Source of the DNA: CAWGJC01 sp965276665
GTDB taxonomy: Bacteria; Pseudomonadota; Alphaproteobacteria; Acetobacterales; Acetobacteraceae
Length of the DNA stretch: 64,000 bases
Reading direction: 5' to 3'
NCBI GenBank assembly: GCA_965276665.1
Contig: OZ255620.1
Span: 1,054,001 to 1,118,000 of the forward strand
The notes below the pieces were generated by a model. That model saw only the letters and a list, made by a program, of their open reading frames with translations, was not told the DNA's origin and ran no database searches. Position 1 is the first letter of the stretch; each line of letters opens with the position of its first letter. Positions 9,039 through 17,519 of the stretch are shown in pieces. The translations under genes and the position numbers were made by a program.

Positions 9039-9083
9039 TTGCCAAGGTTGGGGTCGAGGGTTCGAATCCCTTCGCCCGCTCCA
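9039..9083 (+). repeat. tRNA-Gly(GCC) 3'-end fragment, attachment-site copy B
   Basis: The same 45-base core as copies A and C, in plus orientation, starts at the anticodon loop and ends in CTCCA. Upstream bases do not form the D arm, so the tRNA is incomplete. A strong terminator hairpin follows at 9117-9145, as expected behind a real tRNA gene, so this copy most likely marks the original chromosomal side of the tRNA. Confidence 0.8.
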
Positions 9084-9116
9084 AATTTCCTTCAAGTAAA
9101 TCATCGCGTTAAGTCA

Positions 9117-9145
9117 GGGCCGCCGCGAGGCGGCCCTTCGCTTTT
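9117..9145 (+). terminator. rho-independent terminator behind tRNA-Gly 3' end
   Basis: GGGCCGCC and GGCGGCCC form an 8-bp perfect stem with loop GCGA, followed by TTCGCTTTT. It lies 33 bases after the tRNA-Gly 3' end, a normal position for a tRNA terminator. Confidence 0.7.
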
Positions 9146-9217
9146 GGCGCTTACATTTCGCCCCGTGAAAAAATGTAAGCACTATGCAGGCAGCTAGGAG
9201 AAAACGCGGGGCTGTTC

Positions 9218-9871
9218 CAGCGTGCTGGAGCGGAATTGCGTGGCCTACTACGGATCGGCATGTCCTCGAGCTTCGCGATCCGCGAGATCATTCCACGTAT
9301 GCCCGTCTTCTTGCAGACGCATCCCAAACTGCGAGTCGAGTTCCTGTGCAGCGACCAGTGGCAAGACCTTTTGCTCGAAGGAGTAGATGTGGCTCTGCGG
9401 CTCGGCAAGCTCGCTGATTCGACCGCCACAGCCCGCCAGCTCGGCCAGTGGGAGCGCGCGCTTTTGGCCGCTCCCGCCTATCTCGAGCGGGTGGGTGTGC
9501 CCGCGACGCCGGCCGACCTCTCCGCGCACATGATCGTTGCCGGCCCCCTCGGATTCGGAGTGAGCTGGACCTTCACCAATGGCGACCGCCATGTCTCGGT
9601 CAAGCTGGAGGGTCGGGTCAGCACCAGGCTGAATGAGGCGGCGATCGCCTCAGCCGTAGCGGGCCTGGGGCTTGTCGCCACCGACGTCACCGACATCGTG
9701 CGCGAGGTCGAGAGCGGCGCGCTGGTCGTGGTGCTGCCGGATTGGAAACTCGAGCCGGTCGAGGTGCATGCGGTTTACGCCGCGGGCAAGGCGGCCAAAC
9801 CGGCAGCACGCGCCTTTACCGATTTCTTAATAGAGGACTTGCAGCGGACTCGGCGCGCGCTGGGCGACTAG
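9218..9871 (+). pseudogene. LysR-family regulator, N-terminally truncated
   Basis: The frame encodes only the effector-binding half of a LysR regulator: ELRGLLRIGMSSSFAIREII through to the conserved end VYAAGKAAKPAARAFTDFL. It is closely related to the complete regulator at 17507-18436 (ELRGMLRIGLSSSFAVREVA). The helix-turn-helix part is absent; upstream sequence is the tRNA-Gly attachment region, so the gene was probably beheaded by integration or recombination there. A product starting at an internal ATG could not bind DNA. Confidence 0.75.
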
Positions 9872-10003
9872 CCGAGGCTGAACGGCTAATGGTGGTCAGA
9901 TCGTGCCCACTCCGCTCGGCCCAGCCGTTGAAAGCCGACACGCCGGTGGGTCGACCTTGGCTGAAGCCTACGTTCGACGACGCGGGCCGTAGAGCCTTAG
10001 CGA

Positions 10004-10510
10004 TTATTCCCAGCCTAGATAGTTCTTCTTGCCGATCGGGACGCCAGCGGCGCGCAGCAGGTCGTAGGCGGTCGTGACGTGGAACCAGAAGTTCGGCAAA
10101 GCGAAGCTGAGGAGATAGTCGCGGCTGGTGTACGGCCGCGGGCCGCCCGGCGCGGGCAGGATCACCTCGGCCTCTTCCCGGCCCTCGTAGCCCTTGGGAT
10201 CGACTGACTTCAGAAAGGCAACGGTAGCGTGCAGCCGGGCCTGCAGCTCGGCAAACGTGGTCTCGCTGTCGGTCATCGGCGTGTTGGAAGCCCGGCCGAC
10301 GCGAACCGCCGCGAGCTTTGCGGTGTCGCTGGCCCGCTGGATCTGGCCGCTCAATGACATCATGTCGGGCCACAGCCGCTTGCCGACCAGCTCGGCCTCT
10401 CTGATGCCGTTGTCGGCGGCGAAGTCCGCGCCGCGCTGCAGCACACCGGCGAGATTTTCGAGGCCGGCTATCATGACCGGGACGCTGATGTCATAGAGGG
10501 ACAGGGGCAT
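10004..10510 (-). CDS. DUF1993 family protein
   Basis: This 168-residue soluble protein begins MPLSLYDISVPVMIAGLENLAGVL and contains ELVGKRLWPDMMSLSGQIQ and SFALPNFWFHVTTAYDLLRAAG, the characteristic pattern of DUF1993. The family is an all-helical, DinB-like fold of unknown biochemical role. It is the last gene of the minus-strand redox run, behind the SDR gene. The 130 bases between it and the LysR fragment hold nothing recognisable. Confidence 0.85.
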   Translation of the reverse strand: MPLSLYDISVPVMIAGLENLAGVLQRGADFAADNGIREAELVGKRLWPDMMSLSGQIQRASDTAKLAAVRVGRASNTPMTDSETTFAELQARLHATVAFLKSVDPKGYEGREEAEVILPAPGGPRPYTSRDYLLSFALPNFWFHVTTAYDLLRAAGVPIGKKNYLGWE

Positions 10511-10664
10511 GCGCTACTCCGACGGAGGAGGAAAGAGCTATTTGTCGGCGAGGTTGCGGGAGGCGGTTTTGCGCCACCCGCCTTGTCGGGCCAAGGCGTG
10601 GAGAGAGCAGGGCGGCGCCCCACCGGGCGGTGATTTTGGGCGTGCCCGCCGGAGCGCCGCGAGG

Positions 10665-11417
10665 TCAACCGGCCAGGAAACCGCCGTCGATCGCGATGCT
10701 TTCGCCCACGATGTAGGGGGCCTTGTCCGAAGCGAGGAAGTGGATCAGCGCGGCAACTTCTGTCGTGTTGCCGATGCGTTGGGCCGGGATGGTGCCGGCG
10801 ATCATCTTCTTCACTTCGTCCGTGCCGCCGCTGACGGTGTCGAACATCGGGGTCTGAGTGTTGCCCGGGGCGACCACGTTCACACGGATGCCGAGCGGGG
10901 CGCCTTCCAGTGCGACGGACTTGGTCATGCCCTCTATGGCGTACTTGGAGGAGACGTAGACCGAACCGCCGTGCGGGAAGCCGGCGCGGCCGTAGATAGA
11001 GGAGATGTTGACAATCGAGCCCGTGCCCTGCGTCTTCATCTGGGCGAACTCGTACTTCATGCTGAGCAGGGTGCCGAGGACGTTGGTGTCGTAGACGTCC
11101 TTGTACTGCTCTTCGGTGACGTCCGTGATCGGGCCCAGGGCCGGGCGGCCGGCGTTGTTCACCGCAATGTCGAGCCGGCCGAACTTGGAGACGACTTCCC
11201 CCACCGCGGCCTCGATCTCGGCGTCGTGGCGCACGTCGAGCTTGATAAAGATGGCGTCAGCGGCACCCTTGCTCTTCAGCTCTTCGACGAGCGCGGCGCC
11301 TTTATCAGGGTGGCGACCCGTGACGGCGATGTTGGCGCCGTCGGCTGCATAGGCTTCCGCGACAGCGCGACCGATCCCGGACAACGCGCCGGTAATGAGG
11401 ACAACAGGTTTCGACAT
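10665..11417 (-). CDS. short-chain dehydrogenase/reductase (SDR)
   Basis: The 250-residue product has the Rossmann dinucleotide motif TGALSGIG (residues 10-17), NNAG, the catalytic serine in IVNISSIYG, YxxxK in VYVSSKYAIEG and the classical SDR ending IVGESIAIDGGFLAG. It should be a cytoplasmic NAD(P)-dependent oxidoreductase. It follows the peroxiredoxin-like gene after 75 bases on the same strand, so it is probably part of the redox/stress operon. The substrate is unknown. Confidence 0.9.
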   Translation of the reverse strand: MSKPVVLITGALSGIGRAVAEAYAADGANIAVTGRHPDKGAALVEELKSKGAADAIFIKLDVRHDAEIEAAVGEVVSKFGRLDIAVNNAGRPALGPITDVTEEQYKDVYDTNVLGTLLSMKYEFAQMKTQGTGSIVNISSIYGRAGFPHGGSVYVSSKYAIEGMTKSVALEGAPLGIRVNVVAPGNTQTPMFDTVSGGTDEVKKMIAGTIPAQRIGNTTEVAALIHFLASDKAPYIVGESIAIDGGFLAG

Positions 11418-11492
11418 GGTTTCAATCCTTGTGTTCGGCTCTGGAGACCCGTTTTGCTACCGTTGGGCCCTGTGCGTATGGCCTTCGCCAAT

Positions 11493-12041
11493 TCACTGGC
11501 GGCCGTTGAGAAGGGGAAGGAGGCCAATAACGTCCGAGCGCTGGTTGTAGTCGAAGATGATTTCGCTGCGCGCAATGATCCCGCTGGTGCCAATTAAAAA
11601 CCGCGCCTGCATGGGAATGATGTAAGGCTGCCCACTCTTGAGCGCCAGCAGCTCCGGCCCGAACTCGCTTTCGAGCCGTTGGATTTCGCTGGCCGTGCGG
11701 CGCACCCCGAATGCTTCGGCGACTTTGCCCTGGTCGTCGTTGACGATCGGGAACTCCAGGCCGTACTCCGCGCTGATGCGCGTGTTAGCGTCTGGGGTGA
11801 GCTCATGGAACACTCCGATCACCGTCAGTCCGGCTTTGCGCAGTTCGGGAGAGGTCCGCACGAGATCCCGTAGGTCGGCTTGGCAGCACATGCACCAGCC
11901 ACCGCGGTAGAAGGTCAGAAGCACGGGTCCAGCCTTCAGGATCTCGATCGAGTTGTAGGCGATCCCCGTTGGACCAGTGAGTTCAAAAGCCGGAGCCTCG
12001 TCACCTTCGTCGAGGCGCTTGTGCAACTGGTCAGTAACCAT
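11493..12041 (-). CDS. peroxiredoxin-like (AhpC/TSA, redoxin) protein
   Basis: The ATG at 12041 is chosen because GGAGG lies just upstream; a longer frame to 12224 has no such support. The 182-residue product has the redoxin core GPVLLTFYRGGWCMCCQADLR with three cysteines (50, 52, 53) where relatives usually have WCPYC. It ends in the peroxiredoxin-like beta strands RFLIGTSGIIARSEI. It should reduce peroxides or act as a thiol oxidoreductase. The altered WCMCC motif is unusual. A related, longer paralogue is at 18539-19246. Confidence 0.85.
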   Translation of the reverse strand: MVTDQLHKRLDEGDEAPAFELTGPTGIAYNSIEILKAGPVLLTFYRGGWCMCCQADLRDLVRTSPELRKAGLTVIGVFHELTPDANTRISAEYGLEFPIVNDDQGKVAEAFGVRRTASEIQRLESEFGPELLALKSGQPYIIPMQARFLIGTSGIIARSEIIFDYNQRSDVIGLLPLLNGRQ

Positions 12042-12100
12042 TGTCCATCCTCCGTCTGATCGTCGACCTCGTGTGGCTGGCGATCGGTCCTCGCTGATCG

Positions 12101-12644
12101 TCACCCTTTCGCCGCATCGATCCGCGGAAAGTCGATCGGCGTTCGCACCGCGTTGTTCATAAAGTTCGTCAGTAAGAACTGAGCCGAGAGTGCAACCATC
12201 TCGACGATGTTGGAGTCGTTCCAACCGACCTCTCCTTCACTGCCGCGAACTCGCCGTCGGACACCTGGCCCCGCTTCTCGATGAGTGCCTTTGCAAAGGC
12301 GATCGCCGCCTGGCGTTTTGCGTCGGCGGAGCGACCCTCGCGGTTGAGGGTGATCTCCTCCGGCGGAATCTTCGCTAGGTTCGTCGAGATGTAGCTGTAC
12401 GCGGCCAAACAGTAGTCGCAACTGTCAGCCTCCGAGACAGCCAATGCGATGCCGTCGCGGGTCTTGACGTCGAGGGTCTTGGAAAGAGGGCCCATCAACG
12501 CGGCCCAGTCAGCGAGGGCGTTCGGGCTTATCGACATCAGGCGCTGTAGGTCGGCACGAAGCCGAGCATCTTGTTGACGTTGTCGAGGATCGCTTGTGAC
12601 TCTGCGGGCGCTTGGTCCCGTGCCGGTATTGCTATGCGGGGCAT
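12101..12644 (-). pseudogene. carboxymuconolactone decarboxylase / AhpD-like protein, two frameshifts
   Basis: From an ATG at 12644 the protein reads MPRIAIPARDQAPAESQAIL, then LDNVNKMLGFVPTYSA and hits TGA near 12545. The next frame continues LMSISPNALADW through EADSCDYCLAAYSYI (the AhpD CxxC) to AAVKE; a further shift near 12230 resumes EVGWNDSNIVEMVALSAQFL to the stop at 12101. Each break needs only one missing base. Otherwise the gene is complete and well conserved, so either it is a very recent pseudogene or the assembly has base errors. Confidence 0.8.
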
Positions 12645-12684
12645 TCCTAATTTCCCTTCGGGTAAGCACGTGGCTTTGCCAGAT

Positions 12685-13194
12685 TCAGTCCGGATCGATG
12701 TTCATTATCGAAAATTCTTCAAGGTCCTTTGCGTAGTCAGCGGCGGGAGCGTTAGATTGCGACGCTTGCTCGCCCAAGCGCGTGCGAATGTCCGCGCTGA
12801 ACCCCAAGGTCTTTCCCACAGGGCAACTGTCCGCCCCGCGTAGTAGATGATTGCGCTGCTGTTCGTTCAGGTCCCCTTGGATATCGATGGTTCGATCGAA
12901 GAAGCCGCGGTCACCATCCTGCGCACGGTGGTAGGAGACCGCGACCTCGACATAGGACAGTGGGTAGCCCTTGTGCCTGGCGTGCAGCCTGATCGTCATC
13001 GCGGTGCAGGCCGCCAGCGAGGCGCTCAGTAGATCGTACGGGTTCATTCCTGCTTCGGCACCGCCTCGCCCATCCGGCCCGCCGACGGGGAATTCCGTCG
13101 CGCCTGAGCGCCCCTTGAACGAGCCTTGGAGGTTGAGACTGCCGGAGACGACGGCGTGGGCGCTGGGTGAGGACCCTGGTGTCGAGTTCGTCAC
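12685..13194 (-). CDS. OsmC/Ohr family protein
   Basis: The 169-residue product carries both active-site cysteines of the OsmC family, in SLAACTAMTIRLHA and GADSCPVGKTL, plus the GMNPYDLLSASL helix. OsmC/Ohr proteins reduce organic hydroperoxides with thiol cofactors in the cytoplasm. It is flanked by the MFS pump and the AhpD-like pseudogene on the same strand, all consistent with a peroxide or xenobiotic response operon. Confidence 0.9.
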   Translation of the reverse strand: MTNSTPGSSPSAHAVVSGSLNLQGSFKGRSGATEFPVGGPDGRGGAEAGMNPYDLLSASLAACTAMTIRLHARHKGYPLSYVEVAVSYHRAQDGDRGFFDRTIDIQGDLNEQQRNHLLRGADSCPVGKTLGFSADIRTRLGEQASQSNAPAADYAKDLEEFSIMNIDPD

Positions 13195-13248
13195 GGAGGT
13201 AGCCTTCCATATCGCTTGGGCGGATGTTCATTGCAGGGTGACGGAGCG

Positions 13249-14859
13249 TCAGAGTGGGTCGCGGCAGTCGATCAATTTGCAGGGCATCTTCTGCGGCGGA
13301 GCCGGGCCGGCCGGTGCCGTCTCCTCCTCACTGATGACTCCGAAAGCCAGCAAGAGGGCAACCAGTGACACGCAGGCAGCAACGAGCGCGGCCGAGGCAA
13401 ACCCGGCGCCGTATGCGTCGAGCGCCGCAGACCTGAGCGCCTCGCGCGCGGGCGGCGGGGCAACAGCAAGCAACCCAGCGAGGTCGCCGGACGTAATACG
13501 GGCCGCTGCCTCCCGCGCGGCTTGAGCCGTAAGACCAAGCTTTCCTGCACTCTCGACAAATGTGACGCGTGCGACGTCTGCCAACACGGCGCCGAGAGCG
13601 GCCACGCTCACGAGAATTCCGATAAATCGGGTTGTGCTGGCGATACCCGAGGCCATCCCCGCACGGTTCTCCGGGACGGCACCCTGCAGCACTTTCACGG
13701 TCTGTCCGTTGAGGATGCCGGCGCCGCACCCCGCGACGAGCATCGCTATCAGAAAGACGCTGTAGGGAAGGTTTGATTTGGCGGCCAGCCAAAATCCGGC
13801 GTTGCCGACCACGGTGATCGCTAATCCGGCCGATAGAAGAAGCCGTCCTGAATACCTGGTCGCGAGTTGGCGTGTGACACGGGGCGCGAGTACCATCGGA
13901 AGCGCGAACGGGATCATCGCGACGCCGGCCGGGAGCGGATCGAAGCCGTAGGCGTTCTCGAGGTACAGGGGCAGAAAGAAGATCATGACCTGCGCGCTCG
14001 CACCGTAACCGATCATCGCCAGGGCCGCGCCAACAAACGTCCTGCTGCGAAACAGGCTGAAATCAACCATCGGGCGCTCTTGGCGGACTTCTGTCATGAA
14101 GAATGCAATGAACGAGACGAGCGCAGCTGCTAGACGTGTGATGATGGACAAGCTGAACCACCCAGCGCCATTTCCATCAATGAGCGCCCAAATCAGGAGC
14201 ACGAGGCCGGCACTGAACGTGAGCGTGCCGAGGAAGTCCAACTGCTTTGCGCTGGGATCGCGAGACTCCCCTACAAATTTAAGCGTCGCAAGGATCAGAA
14301 CGATAGAGGCCGGAACATTGACGAGGAACACCCAGCGCCAGCCAAATAAATTCGTAATCAGTCCGCCGATGATCGGACCCACAGCCAGTGCAATTCCGAG
14401 GCTGGCTCCCCAGAAGGCGAAGGCGTGGCTTCGCTCTTCCCCGGAAAAGGTGTTCGATAGAATGGCCAACGATGCGGTCAGCAGGAACGCCCCGCCGACA
14501 CCCTGCACGGCACGCGCGATGTTGAGCATTAGCGAGCCGCTCGCCAACCCGCAGACCGCGGATGAGGCCGCGAAGATAACGAGTCCGATAATCATCGATT
14601 TCTTCCGCCCCCGCAGATCGGCGTAGTTGCCTGACGCGAGGAGAAGCGACGCATAGGTCAGCACGTAAGCGCTTATCACCCACTGGACGTCAGTGAATGA
14701 GGCCCCCAAGGATCGGCCGATTGCGGGCAAGGAGACCGCAACGATGTTCGAATCCAGCATGATTAGCGACGACACGAGCGACGCGATCAGAAGAACCAGG
14801 AACATTGCTCGGTCCGCAGGCCGGCTTTCTTCGGACTGCGCTGCCTTACTGGACGCCAC
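13249..14859 (-). CDS. MFS drug/solute exporter, DHA2 (EmrB/QacA) family
   Basis: The 536-residue protein has 14 hydrophobic segments. Motifs include LDSNIVAVSLPAIGRSLG in the first helix, WVISAYVLTYASLLLASG, the loop NYADLRGRKKSM and the antiporter-type GPIIGGLITNLFGWRWVFLV, typical of DHA2 proton-driven exporters. It begins with GTG at 14859, three bases past the stop of the preceding ABM-domain gene, so the two are probably translated from one message. It likely exports a toxic organic compound; the substrate cannot be named. Confidence 0.9.
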   Translation of the reverse strand: MASSKAAQSEESRPADRAMFLVLLIASLVSSLIMLDSNIVAVSLPAIGRSLGASFTDVQWVISAYVLTYASLLLASGNYADLRGRKKSMIIGLVIFAASSAVCGLASGSLMLNIARAVQGVGGAFLLTASLAILSNTFSGEERSHAFAFWGASLGIALAVGPIIGGLITNLFGWRWVFLVNVPASIVLILATLKFVGESRDPSAKQLDFLGTLTFSAGLVLLIWALIDGNGAGWFSLSIITRLAAALVSFIAFFMTEVRQERPMVDFSLFRSRTFVGAALAMIGYGASAQVMIFFLPLYLENAYGFDPLPAGVAMIPFALPMVLAPRVTRQLATRYSGRLLLSAGLAITVVGNAGFWLAAKSNLPYSVFLIAMLVAGCGAGILNGQTVKVLQGAVPENRAGMASGIASTTRFIGILVSVAALGAVLADVARVTFVESAGKLGLTAQAAREAAARITSGDLAGLLAVAPPPAREALRSAALDAYGAGFASAALVAACVSLVALLLAFGVISEEETAPAGPAPPQKMPCKLIDCRDPL

Positions 14860-14862
14860 GGA

Positions 14863-15555
14863 TCAGTGCCCGTGCGGGTCGGCAGCGCGGCTTACCGCAG
14901 GGTAATACTGCGGTGCCTCGCGGCGATCGAGCATCGTGTAGTCACGGACAACGCGAACGTGACGGATGTGATGCGTGTCCGGCAGAAGCATGCGCTCCCC
15001 GTCCTCGAAGTATTTCACGGCGTTGCAGTCTCGCCAGGTCAGCGTCAGGCACAGGTCGCCCGGGGTTAGGACGGCCTCGTAGACGTCCCAGTCGACGAGG
15101 GCCTCCCCAGAGTAGATGTCGAGACCCAAGAATTGCGAGCAAGCGGTTACGTTGCTGGGATGTCCGGGAGGACGCGTGGCCGTGATGATTGTCGTCATCG
15201 TCCCTTCGCCCACGACGGTTTCGTCGCTGCGCTGGTTCAGCAACTCCATTCCGGGCTGGAGTCGATTGTCGCCGAATATCTCGCCAATGCGTAGATGATA
15301 GCTCTCAAGGATGTCGTCGCGACCTCTTTGCTGGATCAGGTGGTGGTTCTGCGCGGTGCGCCACCGCACAAGAGCTTTCTCGTCGCGCCAACCCGACAAT
15401 GAGAGTATCCACCCGTCGCGCTGCATGCTCTTATAGCGGATGTTATCGACGAAACCGTCGATCTGCTCGAGTTCGGGGCGAAGCATCTTCGCACTGGCCA
15501 GATAGTCTTCCCACTTCTCAGGCTTCGGCTGTACTTCGAACAAAACAGAAAACAT
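14863..15555 (-). CDS. antibiotic biosynthesis monooxygenase (ABM) domain protein
   Basis: The 230-residue product starts MFSVLFEVQPKPEKWEDYL, a ferredoxin-like ABM fold start, with WILSLSGWRDEKALVRWR completing the first domain by about residue 100. The second half (SGEALVDWDVYEAVLTPGDL, LTLTWRDCNAVKYFEDGE) looks like a second ABM-type repeat. Such small cofactor-free enzymes oxidise quinol-type compounds or act as stress proteins. It sits between RidA and the MFS pump in one tight operon. Confidence 0.8.
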   Translation of the reverse strand: MFSVLFEVQPKPEKWEDYLASAKMLRPELEQIDGFVDNIRYKSMQRDGWILSLSGWRDEKALVRWRTAQNHHLIQQRGRDDILESYHLRIGEIFGDNRLQPGMELLNQRSDETVVGEGTMTTIITATRPPGHPSNVTACSQFLGLDIYSGEALVDWDVYEAVLTPGDLCLTLTWRDCNAVKYFEDGERMLLPDTHHIRHVRVVRDYTMLDRREAPQYYPAVSRAADPHGH

Positions 15556-15573
15556 GACCGTTTCCTCCCGACA

Positions 15574-15966
15574 CTACAGGGCTGCGATGCAATCGATCTC
15601 TATGTCGAAGTGCCCGGGCCATGCTGGGACGTTGACGAAGATACGTGCCGGCGGATCTTTCGGAAAATAGCGAGCGTAAATCTCGTTCACGACGGCGAAC
15701 TTATCGACCGATGTGCAATACACATTGCACTTCAGGACTTTGTCTAGAGAGGAGCCGGCGGCTTCCACGCAGAGCTTCAACTGCTCCAGCACCAACTCGG
15801 TTTGGCGCTCGATGGGCGCGTCGACAACCTCTCCAGTGTCGGGATCGAAAGGAGGAAATCCCGACACGTAGATAGTGTCGCCGTGGCGTGTCACCGCTGA
15901 GGTCGGGGCCTTCCAGCGCTCCAGATAGGTGGAAAGCGGTTCTACACGAATTATCTCTCGCGCCAT
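15574..15966 (-). CDS. RidA family protein (enamine/imine deaminase-like)
   Basis: This 130-residue protein has the RidA core (GDTIYVSGFPPFDPDTGEVV, QLKLCVEAAGSSLDKVLKCN, RYFPKDPPARIFVNVPAWPG). RidA proteins hydrolyse reactive enamine/imine intermediates. The usual Arg is kept in PPARIFV, while the end FDIEIDCIAAL shows the expected acidic residue. ATG at 15966 is preferred; another ATG is one codon earlier. It is the first gene of the minus-strand redox/stress operon. Confidence 0.88.
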   Translation of the reverse strand: MAREIIRVEPLSTYLERWKAPTSAVTRHGDTIYVSGFPPFDPDTGEVVDAPIERQTELVLEQLKLCVEAAGSSLDKVLKCNVYCTSVDKFAVVNEIYARYFPKDPPARIFVNVPAWPGHFDIEIDCIAAL

Positions 15967-16100
15967 CAATCTCTCCAGTCCCTGCTAGTTGCGGGAAAAT
16001 GGTGCTTCGCATCCGGCAGTCCGGAGAACTGTACGACGTAGCGCAAGGACCCCGGCGGCTGAGCAGCGAAGTTTGGCGTCTTCCGAGGATGAAGGTAGCC

Positions 16101-16133
16101 GGCGGGAATGGATTTGATATATTCATTTCCGCC
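16101..16133. promoter_or_regulatory. imperfect palindrome upstream of the ridA-type operon
   Basis: GGCGGGAAT and ATTTCCGCC (8 of 9 bases complementary) flank a central AT-rich GGATTTGATATATTC. The site is 135 bases before the RidA gene start, in the only gap that could hold the operon promoter. The remaining bases of 15967-16224 show no gene. Operator function is inferred. Confidence 0.35.
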
Positions 16134-16224
16134 ATGAATAGGCGTTTGAAGGACGCTCGACGTGGCGGCGCTACATGCGGATGTTGGCGAGGTCCGCCGG
16201 ATCATGGGCTGAGGACGGGGCAGT

Positions 16225-16848
16225 TCATCGCGTGGGGTGGCGCTGCGTCGCGGCCCTTGTTTCCGAGCTACAGCGTACCGATTCCGACTGGCCACGACCA
16301 CTTGTCTGATGGTCGGCCTCACGCTGGATTATTGTCGCCTGCCGGCGATCGCCCCACGCTGAGCCGCCGGAGAACGAACCATCGTTTCGAAGGACTCTGT
16401 GGCAGGGGATCGCGAACTCGATCGGGTTCTGGGAACACGCGTTCCCAACGGCGCGAACAGCTCGCGGAGAACCGACTCGTTTCGCGATCTCCGCGAAGGT
16501 CGTGGTGTTCCCGAAGGGGATTTTCGCTACTGCGCCCCATACCCTTCGTTGGAAATCTGAGCCACGGATATCGAGGGCGAGCGTGAGATTGCCGGTTGGC
16601 CTTTCGACATACTCGACTACCGCGTTGAGCGGCTGACGTGTTGCATTCAGATCACGCTGAAGGTGGGCTCCAGGAAACCGTGCCTCAAAGTCGGCGAGCA
16701 TTGCGTCGTGGTCGGGCCGCTCGCGGATGGCGACTGCGACGACGCCCTTGCTGGATAAGACAACACCCACCGCAGCGATGGACGTCACGCCGAACCCATA
16801 GCGTAGCACCTCCGCCGGCACGGCCGCGCGGTCCTCTGGCCGCCTCAC
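16225..16848 (-). CDS. methylated-DNA-[protein]-cysteine S-methyltransferase (Ogt/Ada C-terminal type)
   Basis: The product has the full O6-alkylguanine transferase core: DFQRRVWGAVAKIPFGNTTT, the helix-turn-helix part RVGSPRAVRAVGNACSQNP and the active-site IPCHRVL with acceptor Cys149, then SGGSAWGDRRQATIIQREA. It repairs O6-alkylguanine by suicidal alkyl transfer. The family normally ends at REA; about 28 further residues here (DHQTSGRGQ onward) look like readthrough past a lost stop. It starts with GTG at 16848, overlapping the stop of the preceding gene by three bases (GTGA). Confidence 0.85.
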   Translation of the reverse strand: MRRPEDRAAVPAEVLRYGFGVTSIAAVGVVLSSKGVVAVAIRERPDHDAMLADFEARFPGAHLQRDLNATRQPLNAVVEYVERPTGNLTLALDIRGSDFQRRVWGAVAKIPFGNTTTFAEIAKRVGSPRAVRAVGNACSQNPIEFAIPCHRVLRNDGSFSGGSAWGDRRQATIIQREADHQTSGRGQSESVRCSSETRAATQRHPTR

Positions 16849-17519
16849 GCTTTGACGTGGGAGGCTGAGGCCGCAACAGCAACGAGTGCAGGGGAGCCGG
16901 GATAGAACGCGCTGTGGTCGCTTTCATGGTTTGCCAGCCCCGGCTTGGTTAGCAAACCGCGAGGCGGGGCGAAGCTCATGATCCTCCGCCGCGGCTTGTC
17001 GTGCCAGCCGATATAGAAGGCGGCGAGCTTCGGAAAGAATTGCAGCTCGCTGCACGGGAGGTGGTCGTGGATCCACCACGCCATGGACTCCCACCTGCCA
17101 CCCGTTTCAATAGAGTCGACAAGCCAAGGCACGACGACTGTCGCCATGGCGCCTCTACCGCCGTCGGCGCTTCTCTGATTACAGATGTGGCGAGCTCGAT
17201 CGTTCTCATTCGACGCGCAATTGCCGAAGTGCTTGTTGCTGAAAGCGTTGACTTCGAGGGACCCATAGCCCGAGCGAATCCCCAGCCGGCCGAACGTTGC
17301 CCGCAGGGGCTCCGACAGGTTCGGACAGAGTTGCGTTCCGACTTCAATCGCGAGTCTCGGATCATCAGGCAAGTTCGGAAGGCGGCGAATATTGGAAATT
17401 CCACTATACAGAAATCGCGCATGAAGAACGTCCGAAACAAGCGCGCGCGACCGAATTCCTCCGCGCCCCGGACGGACCTCGGCGTTATCACCGAAAACAT
17501 ACAAGATCACTTGTCGCAC
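16845..17519 (-). CDS. hypothetical protein, translationally coupled to ogt-like gene
   Basis: A 224-codon frame ends in a GTGA overlap with the DNA-repair gene, which supports it being read. The product has conserved-looking blocks (YVFGDNAEVRPGRG, VLHARFLYSGISNIRRLP, SMAWWIHDHLPCSELQFF, KLAAFYIGWHDKPRRRI) but no family I recognise. The tryptophan-rich middle and lack of signal peptide suggest a cytoplasmic enzyme or binding protein. Other frames over this region give low-complexity sequence. The start could be internal. Confidence 0.5.
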   Translation of the reverse strand: MRQVILYVFGDNAEVRPGRGGIRSRALVSDVLHARFLYSGISNIRRLPNLPDDPRLAIEVGTQLCPNLSEPLRATFGRLGIRSGYGSLEVNAFSNKHFGNCASNENDRARHICNQRSADGGRGAMATVVVPWLVDSIETGGRWESMAWWIHDHLPCSELQFFPKLAAFYIGWHDKPRRRIMSFAPPRGLLTKPGLANHESDHSAFYPGSPALVAVAASASHVKA

